DNA from: Nilaparvata lugens
Taxonomy: Eukaryota; Arthropoda; Insecta; Hemiptera; Delphacidae
DNA length: 64,000 nt
NCBI RefSeq assembly: GCF_014356525.2
Contig: NC_052506.1
Span: 98,572,997-98,636,996, forward strand
Direction of reading: 5' to 3'
Below, piece by piece: positions 11,338 to 21,663 of this stretch; positions within the stretch are counted from its first letter, which is position 1; every line of letters begins with the position of its first letter. The notes beneath the pieces were generated by a model. The model was not told the DNA's origin. It did not search any database and saw nothing but the letters and a program-made list of their open reading frames with translations. A program made the position numbers and the translations under genes.

Positions 11338-12152
11338 AATTTATTGGATGATACAATGATACAAGTGTGTTGAAACGACCGCGAACATGTGATGTTATGT
11401 GAATGATTACAAATGAATGATGATCAAAAATTGAGATAGTGAAAAAATTCATTCAAATGGGAAAATACAAAAGTTTGATTCAATAACATGTGTTCAGTGA
11501 TGAAGTGAATCAAATTAGCAATATCGTTAACATAAAGTGATAATAACATAAAGGATACACAATGGATAATGCGATAACGAAGGTACATCTCTTATAATTT
11601 ATTATTATTACTATTATAAATATTTTACTCTTATAAGTTCTTGCCGCAATTCTATATAGGGCTAGTATTCTTTGCAAAATTTTATATGAAAGCAGCAGTG
11701 TTCTGCTTGAATTATTCTGCAATATATCCGTGATTTAATTTTACTTCCCTCTTTATGCTTTAAAAACTTTAAAAAATGTAAATAACTTCAATCCTCTTTT
11801 CCATAAATTTCTTATAAATTGTTTTGGTGTAGACCTAATACTCTTAAATAGTATGACCTTTCTTATGGTATTTCTTATACCTATGACTTATAATATGACC
11901 AATTTTCAAGTAACACAATAATGAAATTCTGAGTTCGATTTTTTCTCTAAAAATTCATCAATCGATAAATTTCTTTTCTGTTCAAAAATTGAGTATGGCA
12001 CGTCTTGCTATTTTATATAACAGTGAACAGTTGATATTAAATTCAAAGAAATTCACAACCATGAAATTTTCAAAAATTTTCCCATTGTCAGCGCTATAGT
12101 ATACTGAGCAACTATATAATCCTCGTAGTCGATTATCCATCTCCTCAATGCC
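11338..12152 (-). other. Untranslated leader of the large-LTR element
   Basis: AT-rich sequence between the primer-binding site and the first ATG of the Gag-position frame. No ORF or motif was recognised. It would hold packaging signals if the element is mobilised in trans. Confidence 0.4.
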
Positions 12153-12170
12153 TATCACTGTTGGGCGCCA
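12153..12170 (-). promoter_or_regulatory. Primer-binding site candidate
   Basis: The minus strand reads TGGCGCCCAACAGTGATA five bases inside the right LTR. TGG followed by GCGCCCAAC is typical of Gypsy-type PBS sequences complementary to a tRNA 3' end. It fixes the right LTR as the 5' LTR. Confidence 0.7.
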
Positions 12171-12175
12171 AATTG

Positions 12176-14616
12176 TGTGAAGCTTTTCCTGGGGGAGTCA
12201 CTCTCACCTCCAAGGATAAGTCGATACATGTAGGGTGAATCTTGCACTGAATCAACGGTGTTGAGGTTATAAATTTTGTAACTGCGTGCGTGGACGCTAA
12301 GTGTACACCAGACTGATTGACTCACTACAAGATTCAATACAATTGTCGGAATCGCAGGAGGCCTAAACGCTCGCTCACCCTTGATTCTTCTTATGACAGA
12401 TTGTATGGTGATGAAATTTTTATAAGTAGTGTAGCGGACGCTAAACACTGAATACGGATACCTTAAAATTATTACCTGTGAAGAATGAGCATACAAAATC
12501 ATACAGGTTGAGCAAAAATCCCAATGTAGATAATTTATGGGACTGTGTCTCTAATAAGTTCTGAAGGATTAAAATACGGTACTTGGACCAAATATCGTTC
12601 AGAATATATTTCGAGAACAGAGTCTTGTCGGGTTTTAAGCTCTATTGTAGGAAATTATATGATCTCTGGCTGCATCTGCTGTACTGTTGATGTATTCGCT
12701 CCTAAGTCAAGGTCGGTAACAGATAAAAGCTGATATATGAGCAGGTAAGGACAAAGAACAAATATCTCCATCTGACCCCACTCACTACATCCACTTAGAC
12801 CTGTTCCAATATCCAGCTTAATTCAATTATTGCAATGATCGTATTCGATCGGTTCTTGATGATATAGAACGTATCAGACACAATAATTGACAGGCTTAAG
12901 AAATAATCGAACTCAGAAAACGAATTAACAAAATTGAAATATATTATAATAAAATATATGATCATACAGTGCAGATTCAGAATTTGATTTACAGGTTGAT
13001 AATAATTTAGCATTAACAAAAGAGTTAAAAATTTGCTTGTGCTTGCATGACACCATGCATGATTCGACAGAATTTTACAATTGATAAAATTTAACAGTTT
13101 GTGAAAAAATGGTGAAAATAAATTATAAAATATTTTAAAAAGTTTGCTCGGGGTCATGGTTCTGGCAGCGGAGGATAGTTAATCAACTACAAGTTATTAT
13201 AAATTCTATAGGAATAAATTCTAGGCTCTTAATAACTAAAAGCGCTTGTCGGCGTGGCCAATAATTTAACGAAGAAAATTTTATATTTTTCTGCACTGAA
13301 ATATTTTCGAAGCGTAGATTGGGGCCCCTTTAAACTTATAACTCACGTGAAATTCCTTGGCGGTCGTGGTTTTCTTCTTTGGATCAAAATCGTTTGATCG
13401 GCGGCGGTCCAGGCTTCGGTCTCAGCACGTGGGGAATTTTAATTTAAATATCTCCTTCACCAAATTAATTAAGGGATAATTTAACTTTAAACTTTCGATT
13501 TATCGATTGATGAAAGTAATTTTACAAATAACAATTAGAATAGCCTAAGAATATTGGCTCACAAATAAAACATATAAAATCGAACAAATATCTTACAAAT
13601 AGGTCTTGGTAACTTTAATGAGGTCTGAACGGTGAGGATTTCAAAAAGGAAGTGAAGTCTTTTTTCTAAGCTTCTTGGCTACAACCTTTCTCTGAGAATC
13701 TCGGTGTAATAAATTTGCATGAAAATTTGCCATTGGTAGAACGATTGTGACGTAGACGTGACGTCAGTGGCAAGCAGTAGAATATAATTCCTTTAATTAC
13801 GATAATAATTCAATTTATATAATTCTTACAACTGCTTAATCTCCTAGACATAGTTCCTCTTATACAATGTACATGTACTAGCGTATATGATAAGGCAGGT
13901 TTGTTGTCTGATAGTAGATTAACATGTGTTGTTTTCAAATGATCACCTTTTTGGTGCTATTTCTAGGCACTATGATTGGCTTAGACTTGCCAAAGATATT
14001 CAATCACCATGTGGTTCAGTTGAAGTAATAATTAATAAATGAATATTCTTATACAATTTTTCATTATGTCTGAGACTGTTATAATTAATTTCTGCTGTTT
14101 TTTATCAATAATATAATGTTCATGCTACGACCTAGTTGGTTACAATAATACTTGACATTATAATATAATTTTTTAAGTAATAAATAATTTCAACAATAAT
14201 ACATACATTTTATTTTTTATTCGAAATTCTTGGTCCTTTATTGATAGTTTTTACTTTTTTAGACATAAAATTATAGCTTGCATGAATCTGGCATGACATT
14301 TTAAAATTCGCTGAATCAGTCAGCTGTGTTTGAGCTGCTTTAAAACATCTGATCGGTAGTAAACAAAGTGTAACCTCAAAATTCAATGAGCAATTCATAA
14401 ATGATTCGTACTTTATTTGCAGAATAATTATAATTTTATTAAATAATTCTCTAGAAAATATTCAGTACAGAACGGTACTCTTATCTAATGTACAGTTACT
14501 GATAAGTAAGCTTTATCGCTCGGTCGCTAACCATTCCTTTAGCAAATTCTTTCATTTTAAAAGGTAATCACAATTTTCCTCTCTTCTCATGAGGTCTATT
14601 TAAAAAATTCATCACA
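12176..14616 (-). repeat. 5' LTR (right) of the large-LTR element
   Basis: 2441 bp, the same length as the left LTR and nearly identical to it. It carries the same CRE palindrome (13759-13766). Promoter and RNA start are not identifiable by eye. Confidence 0.92.
13759..13766. promoter_or_regulatory. CRE-like palindrome in 5' LTR
   Basis: TGACGTCA, the same site as at 7616-7623. As this is the transcribing LTR it is the copy most likely to matter. Confidence 0.35.
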
Positions 14617-14620
14617 GTAC

Positions 14621-16456
14621 CTAGATAATTTTCTACTGCAAAATAATTTACTAAATATCAATTAATTCTAAACACCGAAGACATCACAATTATTCGAAAC
14701 AAAACAATGTCTTTAGCGCATGTAAGTCTTCAACCTGAGGCCGTACTGCTGGATGGTAACACACAGAAACGTCATTTTGTTTTGAATCGGAGCGTTTGGA
14801 ATAAAATACATGGGTGGTTATAGAGCAACTTATACTCTTGTCACTATCTACAGTGACTAGTCTACTATCATACAGAAACAATAGCGTAAGTTATGCTATT
14901 GTTTCTCTATGCTACTATCTACCGACATCTGTTGGATGACGCAATGATTATAACAGCTGATTTTTATTTCTGTGTGTGGCCAGCTCACAAATCTTCCCCA
15001 TAAGGATTACATGTGAACTTTGAAGGATCGTAGGAAAACTTCCAGAAGTCGGATCATAAATTTGATAGTCCATAAACCTGGTCCTGAACATAACAAACAC
15101 AACTAAAAAAATCATCAAATTCGGTGCACATATAAAAAAGTTATTGAATGTCAAAATTTGAGGCTCGATTTCAATTAATATAGATTAACGGGGAGAATAT
15201 CTCCTTTCTATTATTGTCTTGATCATTTTTATCCGACCTATAGTTATTTTTTAATTAATGATTATGTTTGTCAATGTCAAGACATTTCGAGCAGAGAACA
15301 TGAAATTTTCGACATGCTAGAAACTTTTTTGTTAAGATAAGTAGGTAGTGGAAGCAAGAAAGTTTCTCAGAAATAATTGAAATTTTTTTTTCAATTATTG
15401 TCAAACGTACTCGGAAGAACGTATTTTGGCCTCTTGGAGTTTCAAAGTCAAGGATAGCGGCTGAATGGTGTGCCACCTTTTATGCTAACAATAGCTGGGA
15501 TCAACAAAAACAAAATACAGAACGATTGAAAAATGCAGCAACTGCAAGCCACATGATTATAAATAGAGGAAATGACAACCACGCCTCGAATAATCCAAGC
15601 GGTGTTTCATGACAGCCTTTCTAGAGGCAATCAGCTGCTTACGTTTGAAATAATTCAGTCAAATATCTCATAAATTTCCAGGTTTTAGCATACAATTAGT
15701 AAACAATGCATACCATGCAGCCGCTCTCCTAACTTTAAAATTCCTTGGAGACCAAAATACGATCATCAGACTACTTTTGACAATTGGGAAAATAATTTCA
15801 ATTATTTCTGAGATAACGCTTTTACCAACCACTTATCTTTTGAAACAAAAAAGTTTCTAGCATGTCATAAATTTCATGCTATGTCCAGACACCAACAGAA
15901 AGGAGAGATTTTCTCCGTTTATCTATACTTATAAAATTCTTATCACACTGACTCACTGATCCCGATTTCTGGAAAACTACTGGATGGATTGCAACAAAAC
16001 TTGGAATATAGCTTCCTTAAACGTCCTAGGTGCTCACTAAGAAATCTTTTGGCGATATTTCAACTCTAAGGGTGGTTTTAAAGGGTTTAAAGTTCGTTTT
16101 TAGCATGTATATTCTTATTCTCCCAATCTCCTTATTATAATAGAAATGTCCATATCATATGTTATTATGGATCTATAATCTAGAGAGAGTACCTCTTCGA
16201 AACAGTTATTAACTGGCAACTAAATTAATAATTTTGACAGGTTATTGGCATTAAGTTGAGATGACTTCATTAGGTTGGCACCAAGTTGAAGAGCTAATCA
16301 AAATGCATTTATCGAGAACAAATTGATGAGGTACTGCTGCTTCAATCAAAGCTATTCCTGGGAGTATAGATAGTTTTTATTTTCCATAAACATTGCAATA
16401 TTCTTGGAACATCTGGTATATTAGGTTCAGAAAGTGACCGGATGGTAGCAAAAAAT
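14621..16456. other. Interior of Helitron-like element, copy A, first part
   Basis: AT-rich. It contains a short perfect inverted motif around AACAATAGCGTAAGTTATGC (14878) and an imperfect inverted repeat, about 15240-15480 with 15770-15890. In copy B the second arm extends a further ~95 bp (about 48062-48165) that are deleted here. The minus-strand frame at 14948-15154 is preserved at equal length in copy B (47141-47347), but I recognise no domain in it. Confidence 0.45.
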
Positions 16457-16771
16457 TTATAATCGATCTCTCAAAATGTATGGTAGTTGAATGTAATGTT
16501 CATTGTGAGGTGATAGAAATGCGGCTAATTTCTTCAGCTTCTGTTGTATTGGTTCCTCTGTTGTTCTATGTTTGTATGCAGCCATGGCCTTGAGAGAGAC
16601 AGTTGCACTGCCAGTTGCACTGTTAATTCTGTAAGCACGATATGGAAAGCGGGAGAAGCCTCCACCAAATATGTAAGCAAGATATGCCTTCACCAAATAT
16701 GTAAGGGTGGGAAAATGAAAAACAAACACAAGAAAATATCGTACTGGTTTTTGATATTTAAAACAAAACAA
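16457..16771 (-). CDS. Unknown 104-aa frame inside Helitron-like element (copy A)
   Basis: An open frame kept at the same length in copy B (48741-49055), with only a few replacements (for example T/A and A/V). The best coding-like part is the C-terminal half, SLKAMAAYKHRTTEEPIQQK then SPHNEHYIQLPYILRDRL. It follows a possible acceptor (CGTGCTTACAG), so it could be a captured terminal exon and not a complete gene. The N-terminal half contains an internal near-repeat (CTTACATATTTGGTG). Sequence identity between two recent copies is weak evidence for coding, so this is tentative. Confidence 0.25.
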   Translation of the reverse strand: MFCFKYQKPVRYFLVFVFHFPTLTYLVKAYLAYIFGGGFSRFPYRAYRINSATGSATVSLKAMAAYKHRTTEEPIQQKLKKLAAFLSPHNEHYIQLPYILRDRL

Positions 16772-18202
16772 TAAAATATTTGTACAAAATTAGAATTATA
16801 ATTAGAAATAACGAAATAATAATAATCAGATGAATATTTCAAGGGCTACTCGCTTTGCTGCTAGTGAAGATTCAATTGTAGTGGTTATGAAAAATTTAAG
16901 AACAATGACTCAGTAGTCACCTACCTTTATGAAAATGGCTTCCCAATTTGGCATCCACTGGTTGAAACGCGACGTTAATTATTAATTGAAAATAAAAAAA
17001 AACTGATCTAATGAAGTGGGTTCAGATCCCTTCCAATTCAATAATACAATTCTCTTTAAACTGCCCGAACTGTGACAGGAAAACTGTATTATAAAACAAG
17101 AACAAAATCTATCCCCTTCACCAGAACAGCCGGACTTTACTCACAGTCCTATCGAACGAGCTCACACACTGACACACTCTAAAAGTAAAATTTTGGGTAT
17201 TAAATATAACTTAGTCAATGCCAAACATGGAAGCCATTTCAGTACATATTTTTATCTGTCGCACAAGCGGCACGTTTGTTATTGAAAACAAAAGAGAAGC
17301 TACATTAATTTTGACAACAAATGAAATAAACAATCTTTCTGTCGATGACAAAAATTGTTCAAAGACAAAAACACTGTTCATTAAACTTTTCCAAATTAAA
17401 ACTCTAAAATCCTGATCAATATGGGATAAATATATGATTCATATATATATGTCTCATATGACCAGGTGACAAGCCCTATTCCGGACTAAATACCACGAGA
17501 ACCAATCAGAGTAGCCTTCTATAAAAAAAACCCTGCTCTGATCAATTCTCATGAAATTTAATCCTGATTGAAATTGAACAGGCGTTTGTGCTACTGGGCC
17601 TGATATTTTCATGTTTCAAAATCAGCTAAAAACTAAATAGAAAAAAGCATAATATTCCATCAGCTGCTCCTATTTCCTTTCATGATGTCATTAAATGACA
17701 CAAGACAAACCTATTGATATCGATAGATCACAAGTGGATACTAGAGTTGTCAATTTAGATAGAAATTAAATTAAGTTAAATGTTAGTTCACATCCAAATT
17801 TTCATCCCTGAGCTTTTGGTTTCGAGCTAAGATGAAAGGAAGAAATCATATAATGGTAGTCAATTATCAAAGTGATTGAATTAACTCTATTCAGATTTAT
17901 GCGAATTCACATTAAAATGATCCGACTCCAATATTTATGATAGTAAAGTTTAGGACATGAGAAATCAGCCACAATAAATGTTATACTAACTATAATGAAT
18001 GGACTCTTATGTATGAATGGACTTCCATGGAAGAAAGAATCAGTGGATTGGTGCTTTTACACTTTTGGATAAGTGAAACGAAAAGTAAGCGACAGGCTAT
18101 GTCAAAAATTCCAGAATAAGCAAGAGATCGATGGATACCAGAGTCATCTAATTCCTAATCAACTTAATTTGGAATTTGACCTTCAATTGCATCAAGCAAC
18201 AA
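16772..18202. other. Interior of Helitron-like element, copy A, second part
   Basis: AT-rich with no recognised domain. A 65-codon plus-strand frame at 17218-17415 has an equal counterpart in copy B (49501-49698), probably chance given the near-identity. The TATTGATATCGATAG sequence near 17711 is the empty target of the CR1/L2-like LINE found in copy B. Confidence 0.45.
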
Positions 18203-18450
18203 CTGAGTGGCCGTAGTCGAGTGGATCAGATGCTGGCTTTATGTTTCAGAGGCCCGGGTTCAAATCCCGGCCCGGGCAAGATATTTATCTCGGGCCACTC
18301 CCGTGTTTCGGATGGACACGTTAAGCCGTCGGTCCCGGCTGCCTAAAAAGCAGTCGTTAGGTCATGTCAGAGGCCCTGAAATTGATCAGTTGCGACCTGA
18401 AAACTCTGACACCAGACCTAAGCCAGCTAGGTCACTCGATATTAATTAAT
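18203..18450 (+). repeat. tRNA-derived SINE, copy A
   Basis: The head has a box A-like TGGCCGTAGTCGAGTGG (18208-18224) and a perfect box B GGTTCAAATCC (18257-18267), about 40 nt apart, within a tRNA-like CCCGGGTTCAAATCCCGGCC arm. The body follows (CGGATGGACACGTTAAGCCG), then an (ATTA)n tail. It would be transcribed by RNA polymerase III and moved by a LINE partner. The same insertion is at the matching place in copy B (54316-54563). Confidence 0.85.
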
Positions 18451-18762
18451 TAATTATGATCACTGCCTGATGATTTGATAATAGTCAATGGGAAATATTA
18501 ATTGCCAATGAATAAAGTCGAGGTTGACTCTTGAGCCCCGCCCAATATTCTAAAAAATTCGCTGCAATTAGACTACTATTCTACAGAGCACTTCCAACAC
18601 ATCAATAATTAATCGATTGATTTGACTCAATAGTTTTCATGCCAAGTTGTGGCCTAATCTCAAAAACGATTATAGCAATTTTGGCAGAATTTAGATTATA
18701 AATGGTACACAAAAATAATCTTATCTTCTAATTCCCGTAGCGAAGCACGGGTGCCCTGCTAG

Positions 18763-19060
18763 TTTCATATCAATTTATTACGCATTACAACGCCCATGAT
18801 TCTCAGAGAAGTGATATTAAAAAGAAAAACAAATCTTCGCGATGTTACAAATTTCATAATGAAAGTTGAAATTCCTCTTAATCCTTCAACCCTAAAACTT
18901 TTTAGCACTACTAGGATATCGGGGATGATATTCTACATCCAATTATTCTGACGTTGAATTGGAAGTTTGAGAAAGTTGCAATTCCACAATAATTATTGTC
19001 AACCTTGTAATTTCTTCGGATGGAGGGACAAGTCTCAACTTATTTTACATACACTATAAT
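18763..19060. repeat. Right inverted arm flanking the Helitron-like element (copy A)
   Basis: Reverse-complement partner of 5560-5852, for example GGGGATGATATTCTACATCC and CTTCGGATGGAGGGAC. Beyond it a direct, weaker match to 5394-5460 (GGGGTGGGGACTTTT type) continues to about 19330. Confidence 0.7.
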
Positions 19061-20239
19061 CACTAAAACTGCTGCAACAGTCGTATGGGAATGCGTAAAA
19101 GTGTGGAATTATACATCGAAGATACATCATGTCCGAAAGATGCATAGCTTTCGAGTTATATGCGAGACACCAAAAAAATCTACCTTTGAACCAACCCCAT
19201 CCACCTAGTACAGAGGGTAGGGGTGGGGACTTTTCATATGTTTACCTCCTTAATACCCTAAACAGAACTGCGGGGTAAAACATTTTCTTCCAAACTATTC
19301 CCTCTATAACTCTTCGTTGATTGGACTATGTGTAATTTTTTATAAAAGATCAGTGATGCTTCCACTTTGCTTGAACTAAGCAACGATCCCTTCCAAAAAA
19401 AATTGAACTTGAATGAATTTTATCCAGTGAATGTTTTATATCTCCTACTGTTTTCAAGATGACCACTCTTGAAAGTGCATAATTTTGCTCTAGGGAACTC
19501 ATAACTGACTATCTGACAATGCATGAAAAATAATGAGATGATAGCTGTTTAGAGATTTGAAGGAAAAAAGAACAATTATTGTCTGTAGTAAAATTTTATT
19601 TCATCCATAATGGAAAAATTTAAACTTTTTTGATCAAAGTAATGTTTACAGCTCTTTATATTCTTGGAAAGATAGATTGATCATGAATCTTTTATAGAAA
19701 GGCCTACATAAGACAGCTATGTTTGCCTTCAGTTGCCTGGATAGAGCTGGATGTTAGCTTTACATCTAGAGAGGAAATACGAGTATTGTAATTGCTTTAC
19801 AGCCAAGTTTGAATTCCTTATTGCACTAGAATTCCAGTTTAATCACTTCATTAATCGAGTCTGGATGGTTTTGATCTATTAATTTACCAAAATGTATTTA
19901 CATTTACCATAAAAGTAGTATTATACAATAATTTGAACTGGCCAACTCAGCTCATTCAATGGTAACAAATCTTAAAAATTATGAGGGATAGATATTATGT
20001 CTAATTACTGCTCTGAAAATCTATGATTTCATTACTCCATGCCTGGTAAATAAAAGTGGAAAAGTATTGAACTGAATAACTCATCAAAGCTTTTCAACCA
20101 CTGAGAGAAATTCGTTCGAATTGATTAATAGTAGAAAATCGATACTTTTAGCAAGAAGCTACTCCTCATGTCGATAAGAAGGCAATCTTTCAATTAGCAT
20201 CTTATTCTATTGCGTGTAATGTTTCTTCAGAAAACAATC
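19061..20239. other. Flank downstream of the unknown minus-strand exon (copy A)
   Basis: Homologous to copy B up to about 19710. The next ~525 bp, to about 20235, have no match in copy B, which instead has ~1.6 kb of different sequence (55822-57450). No gene was recognised. Part of it would be the 3' UTR of the exon at 20240-20392. Confidence 0.45.
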
Positions 20240-20392
20240 TTAAAATCGTTTGTAGGATCTCGTCTGTGACGGTAGTCTCTTCTTCTGCTCTTCCAAGTAG
20301 TAAGTTTGTCCGAATCTTCCCACTGTTAGATCCTTGTTTATTCTTTTATTAGTGCTGGAAAACCTGTACTCCTCCTTCGATAGATCGAACAT
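20240..20392 (-). CDS. C-terminal exon of an unknown host-like gene, copy A
   Basis: A pyrimidine-rich acceptor (ATTTGATTTTCCAG) is followed by 50 codons and TAA. Pieces of the product: MFDLSKEEYRFSSTNKR, NKDLTVGRFGQTYYLEEQ, KKRLPSQTRSYKRF. It is rich in K, R, T and Y with no membrane segment or known motif. The opening ATG could be internal (phase 0) or the start of a tiny ORF. The coding sequence, acceptor and stop look identical in copy B (57451-57603), while the sequence right after the stop differs completely. Upstream exons would lie at higher coordinates, beyond the BEL insertion. Function unknown; I recognise no family. Confidence 0.5.
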   Translation of the reverse strand: MFDLSKEEYRFSSTNKRINKDLTVGRFGQTYYLEEQKKRLPSQTRSYKRF

Positions 20393-20510
20393 CTGGAAAA
20401 TCAAATAATTACATTACATAGAAATTTGTATTTCAAATTCTTTTTGAGCCAAAAATATATAATGAATAGTGGAAAGACACTTAAAAACCTTGCTGTGAAC
20501 TGGCAATATA

Positions 20511-21091
20511 TGTTACCGCCAACCAGTTGCGGTAAGTAACCATTACGAGCGCTGCCTCTAGTTCCTACAGAGCTATTTGAACTATCGTTCGCCGAGGAAC
20601 GTTCTTCTTTGAAGGAGTCGTTCTCGAGTCATCGTTCACTCAGTACACTGTGAAAAGTCGATCCCGCTTCCTGGTACGTCTCGTGTCGTTTTCCCGCTTC
20701 AAGTTACATTCATGTCGATTCTCTACAAGATTAATCCGCTCCAAGTGTTTTATTACTGTGATAACGCTTCAATATCAATCTGAGACTTATTATTGTTGAG
20801 TATAATTCATAAAGACAGTATAGAATTAAGCAAGTTGTGCTTCCGCCTCGTGTAGTGAGATTCCCGCCTTTGTATGAAAGACTTTGTTTTACACCGCTTT
20901 GTTGTATTGAACTTGATTTATTGGTTTGAGTAATTCATTCGATCAACTTATTGTAAGTCTGGTCCTCCGATTATTAATAAAAGTGTATTCGTTTCAATTT
21001 GTGTTCACTCAGTCCAACCTGGCTCCACCAGTAGAAGCTACGTACTAAGTACCGGTAATTTGTTATTGCACCCACCTCAGTGGCCGTAACA
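20511..21091 (+). repeat. BEL/Pao-type 5' LTR, copy A
   Basis: Starts TGTTACCGCCAACC and ends GGCCGTAACA (TG...CA with a TGTTAC/GTAACA inverted end). A polyadenylation signal (TTAATAAAAGTG) lies in its 3' third. A gag start follows 300 bp downstream. Copy B has it at 57722-58297. No second LTR is in the window, and the primer-binding site is not clear. Confidence 0.65.
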
Positions 21092-21392
21092 AAAATCCTG
21101 ATCAAAGTGAACCAAGAGACCTATGGATAAGTATAAAAAGACTGTGAGTATAAAAAATTATGCATCAAGTTGAAAAAGTTTGAGGTTAGATATCGATTTG
21201 AACAACGAATATCGACTATCGATTATTCATGGAGTATCGATTGTAACTATCGGATGAGCTTGTTATCGACATCAGAGTATCAATTGTGACTATCGAATGA
21301 ACTAGCTATCGACATCGTCAATATTATCATCAGAACATCAACATAACCTATTTTTTGAAGTGTTAATGCAAGTATCTACATATTGTATCAAC

Positions 21393-21469
21393 ATGGAAAT
21401 CTGTACACCGCTCAATAGACTGAGAAGATTGAATCAATCCATTTTATCACTTTCTGAGAAATATCGGCT
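21393..21469 (+). pseudogene. BEL/Pao gag, N-terminal piece (copy A)
   Basis: ATG at 21393 opens a frame (MEICTPLNRLRRLNQS... LSEKYR) that is cut by the foldback element after about 25 codons. In copy B the frame can be followed on the far side of the foldback element at 62616. In copy A that part is lost in the gap. Confidence 0.55.
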
Positions 21470-21663
21470 GCACTTTAGTATATGGGCCGCAGAATCTAGC
21501 ATTGAGACCTACATAGATTGCTAGAGGAGATCAAGACGAGATCAACCATGTATAACGTTGTTGTCGATTTCCAAGGATTAGCTGAAAAAACATGGCAGAA
21601 AGCTCAAAACTTTTATATCAATTTTTATTTTTAATAATTTTTTTATGGCTAAAATATGTTTAA

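Larger units (their letters stand above)
6033..14616 (-). mobile_element. Non-autonomous LTR retrotransposon with 2.44-kb LTRs (copy A only)
   Basis: Two direct repeats of identical length (2441 bp; 6033-8473 and 12176-14616) with TG...CA ends are flanked by a 4-bp target duplication GTAC (6029-6032, 14617-14620). Copy B keeps the single empty GTAC site (about 46806-46809). A primer-binding-like TGGCGCCCAAC on the minus strand, next to the right LTR, sets the orientation. The 3.7-kb interior has one Gag-position reading frame and no recognisable protease, reverse transcriptase, RNase H or integrase. It fits a LARD-like element mobilised in trans. I noticed only about three differences between the LTRs, which suggests recent insertion. 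Confidence 0.92.
5853..18762 (+). mobile_element. Helitron-like (Helentron-type) element, copy A, expanded by insertions
   Basis: The left end is CTAGCTGGCCCGGCGAAC. The right end has a hairpin, CCCGT-AGCGAAGC-ACGGG (18734-18751), followed 7 nt later by CTAG. A GC-rich stem-loop just inside a terminal CTRR motif is the Helitron 3' signature, and mirrored GC-rich ends are as I recall them for Helentron-type elements of insects. No Rep/helicase coding region was found, so it is non-autonomous. The span includes the 8.6-kb LTR element (6033-14616), a SINE (18203-18450) and an internal inverted repeat (about 15240-15480 with 15770-15890). An alternative is an unrelated foldback element with GC-rich ends. 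Confidence 0.55.

Noticed and set aside
6021..14398. Frames inside the 2441-bp LTRs, present twice with equal length
   Set aside because: They are duplicated only because they lie in the two LTRs; no recognisable domain and no other coding evidence.
18207..18449. 80-codon frame, and a possible tRNA gene at the same place
   Set aside because: The segment is a tRNA-derived SINE: box A and B are present but the acceptor stem does not close and a SINE body follows. The frame is incidental.
19020..19208. 62-codon frame also present in copy B (55130-55318)
   Set aside because: Lies in the inverted arm repeat; conservation reflects recent duplication only.
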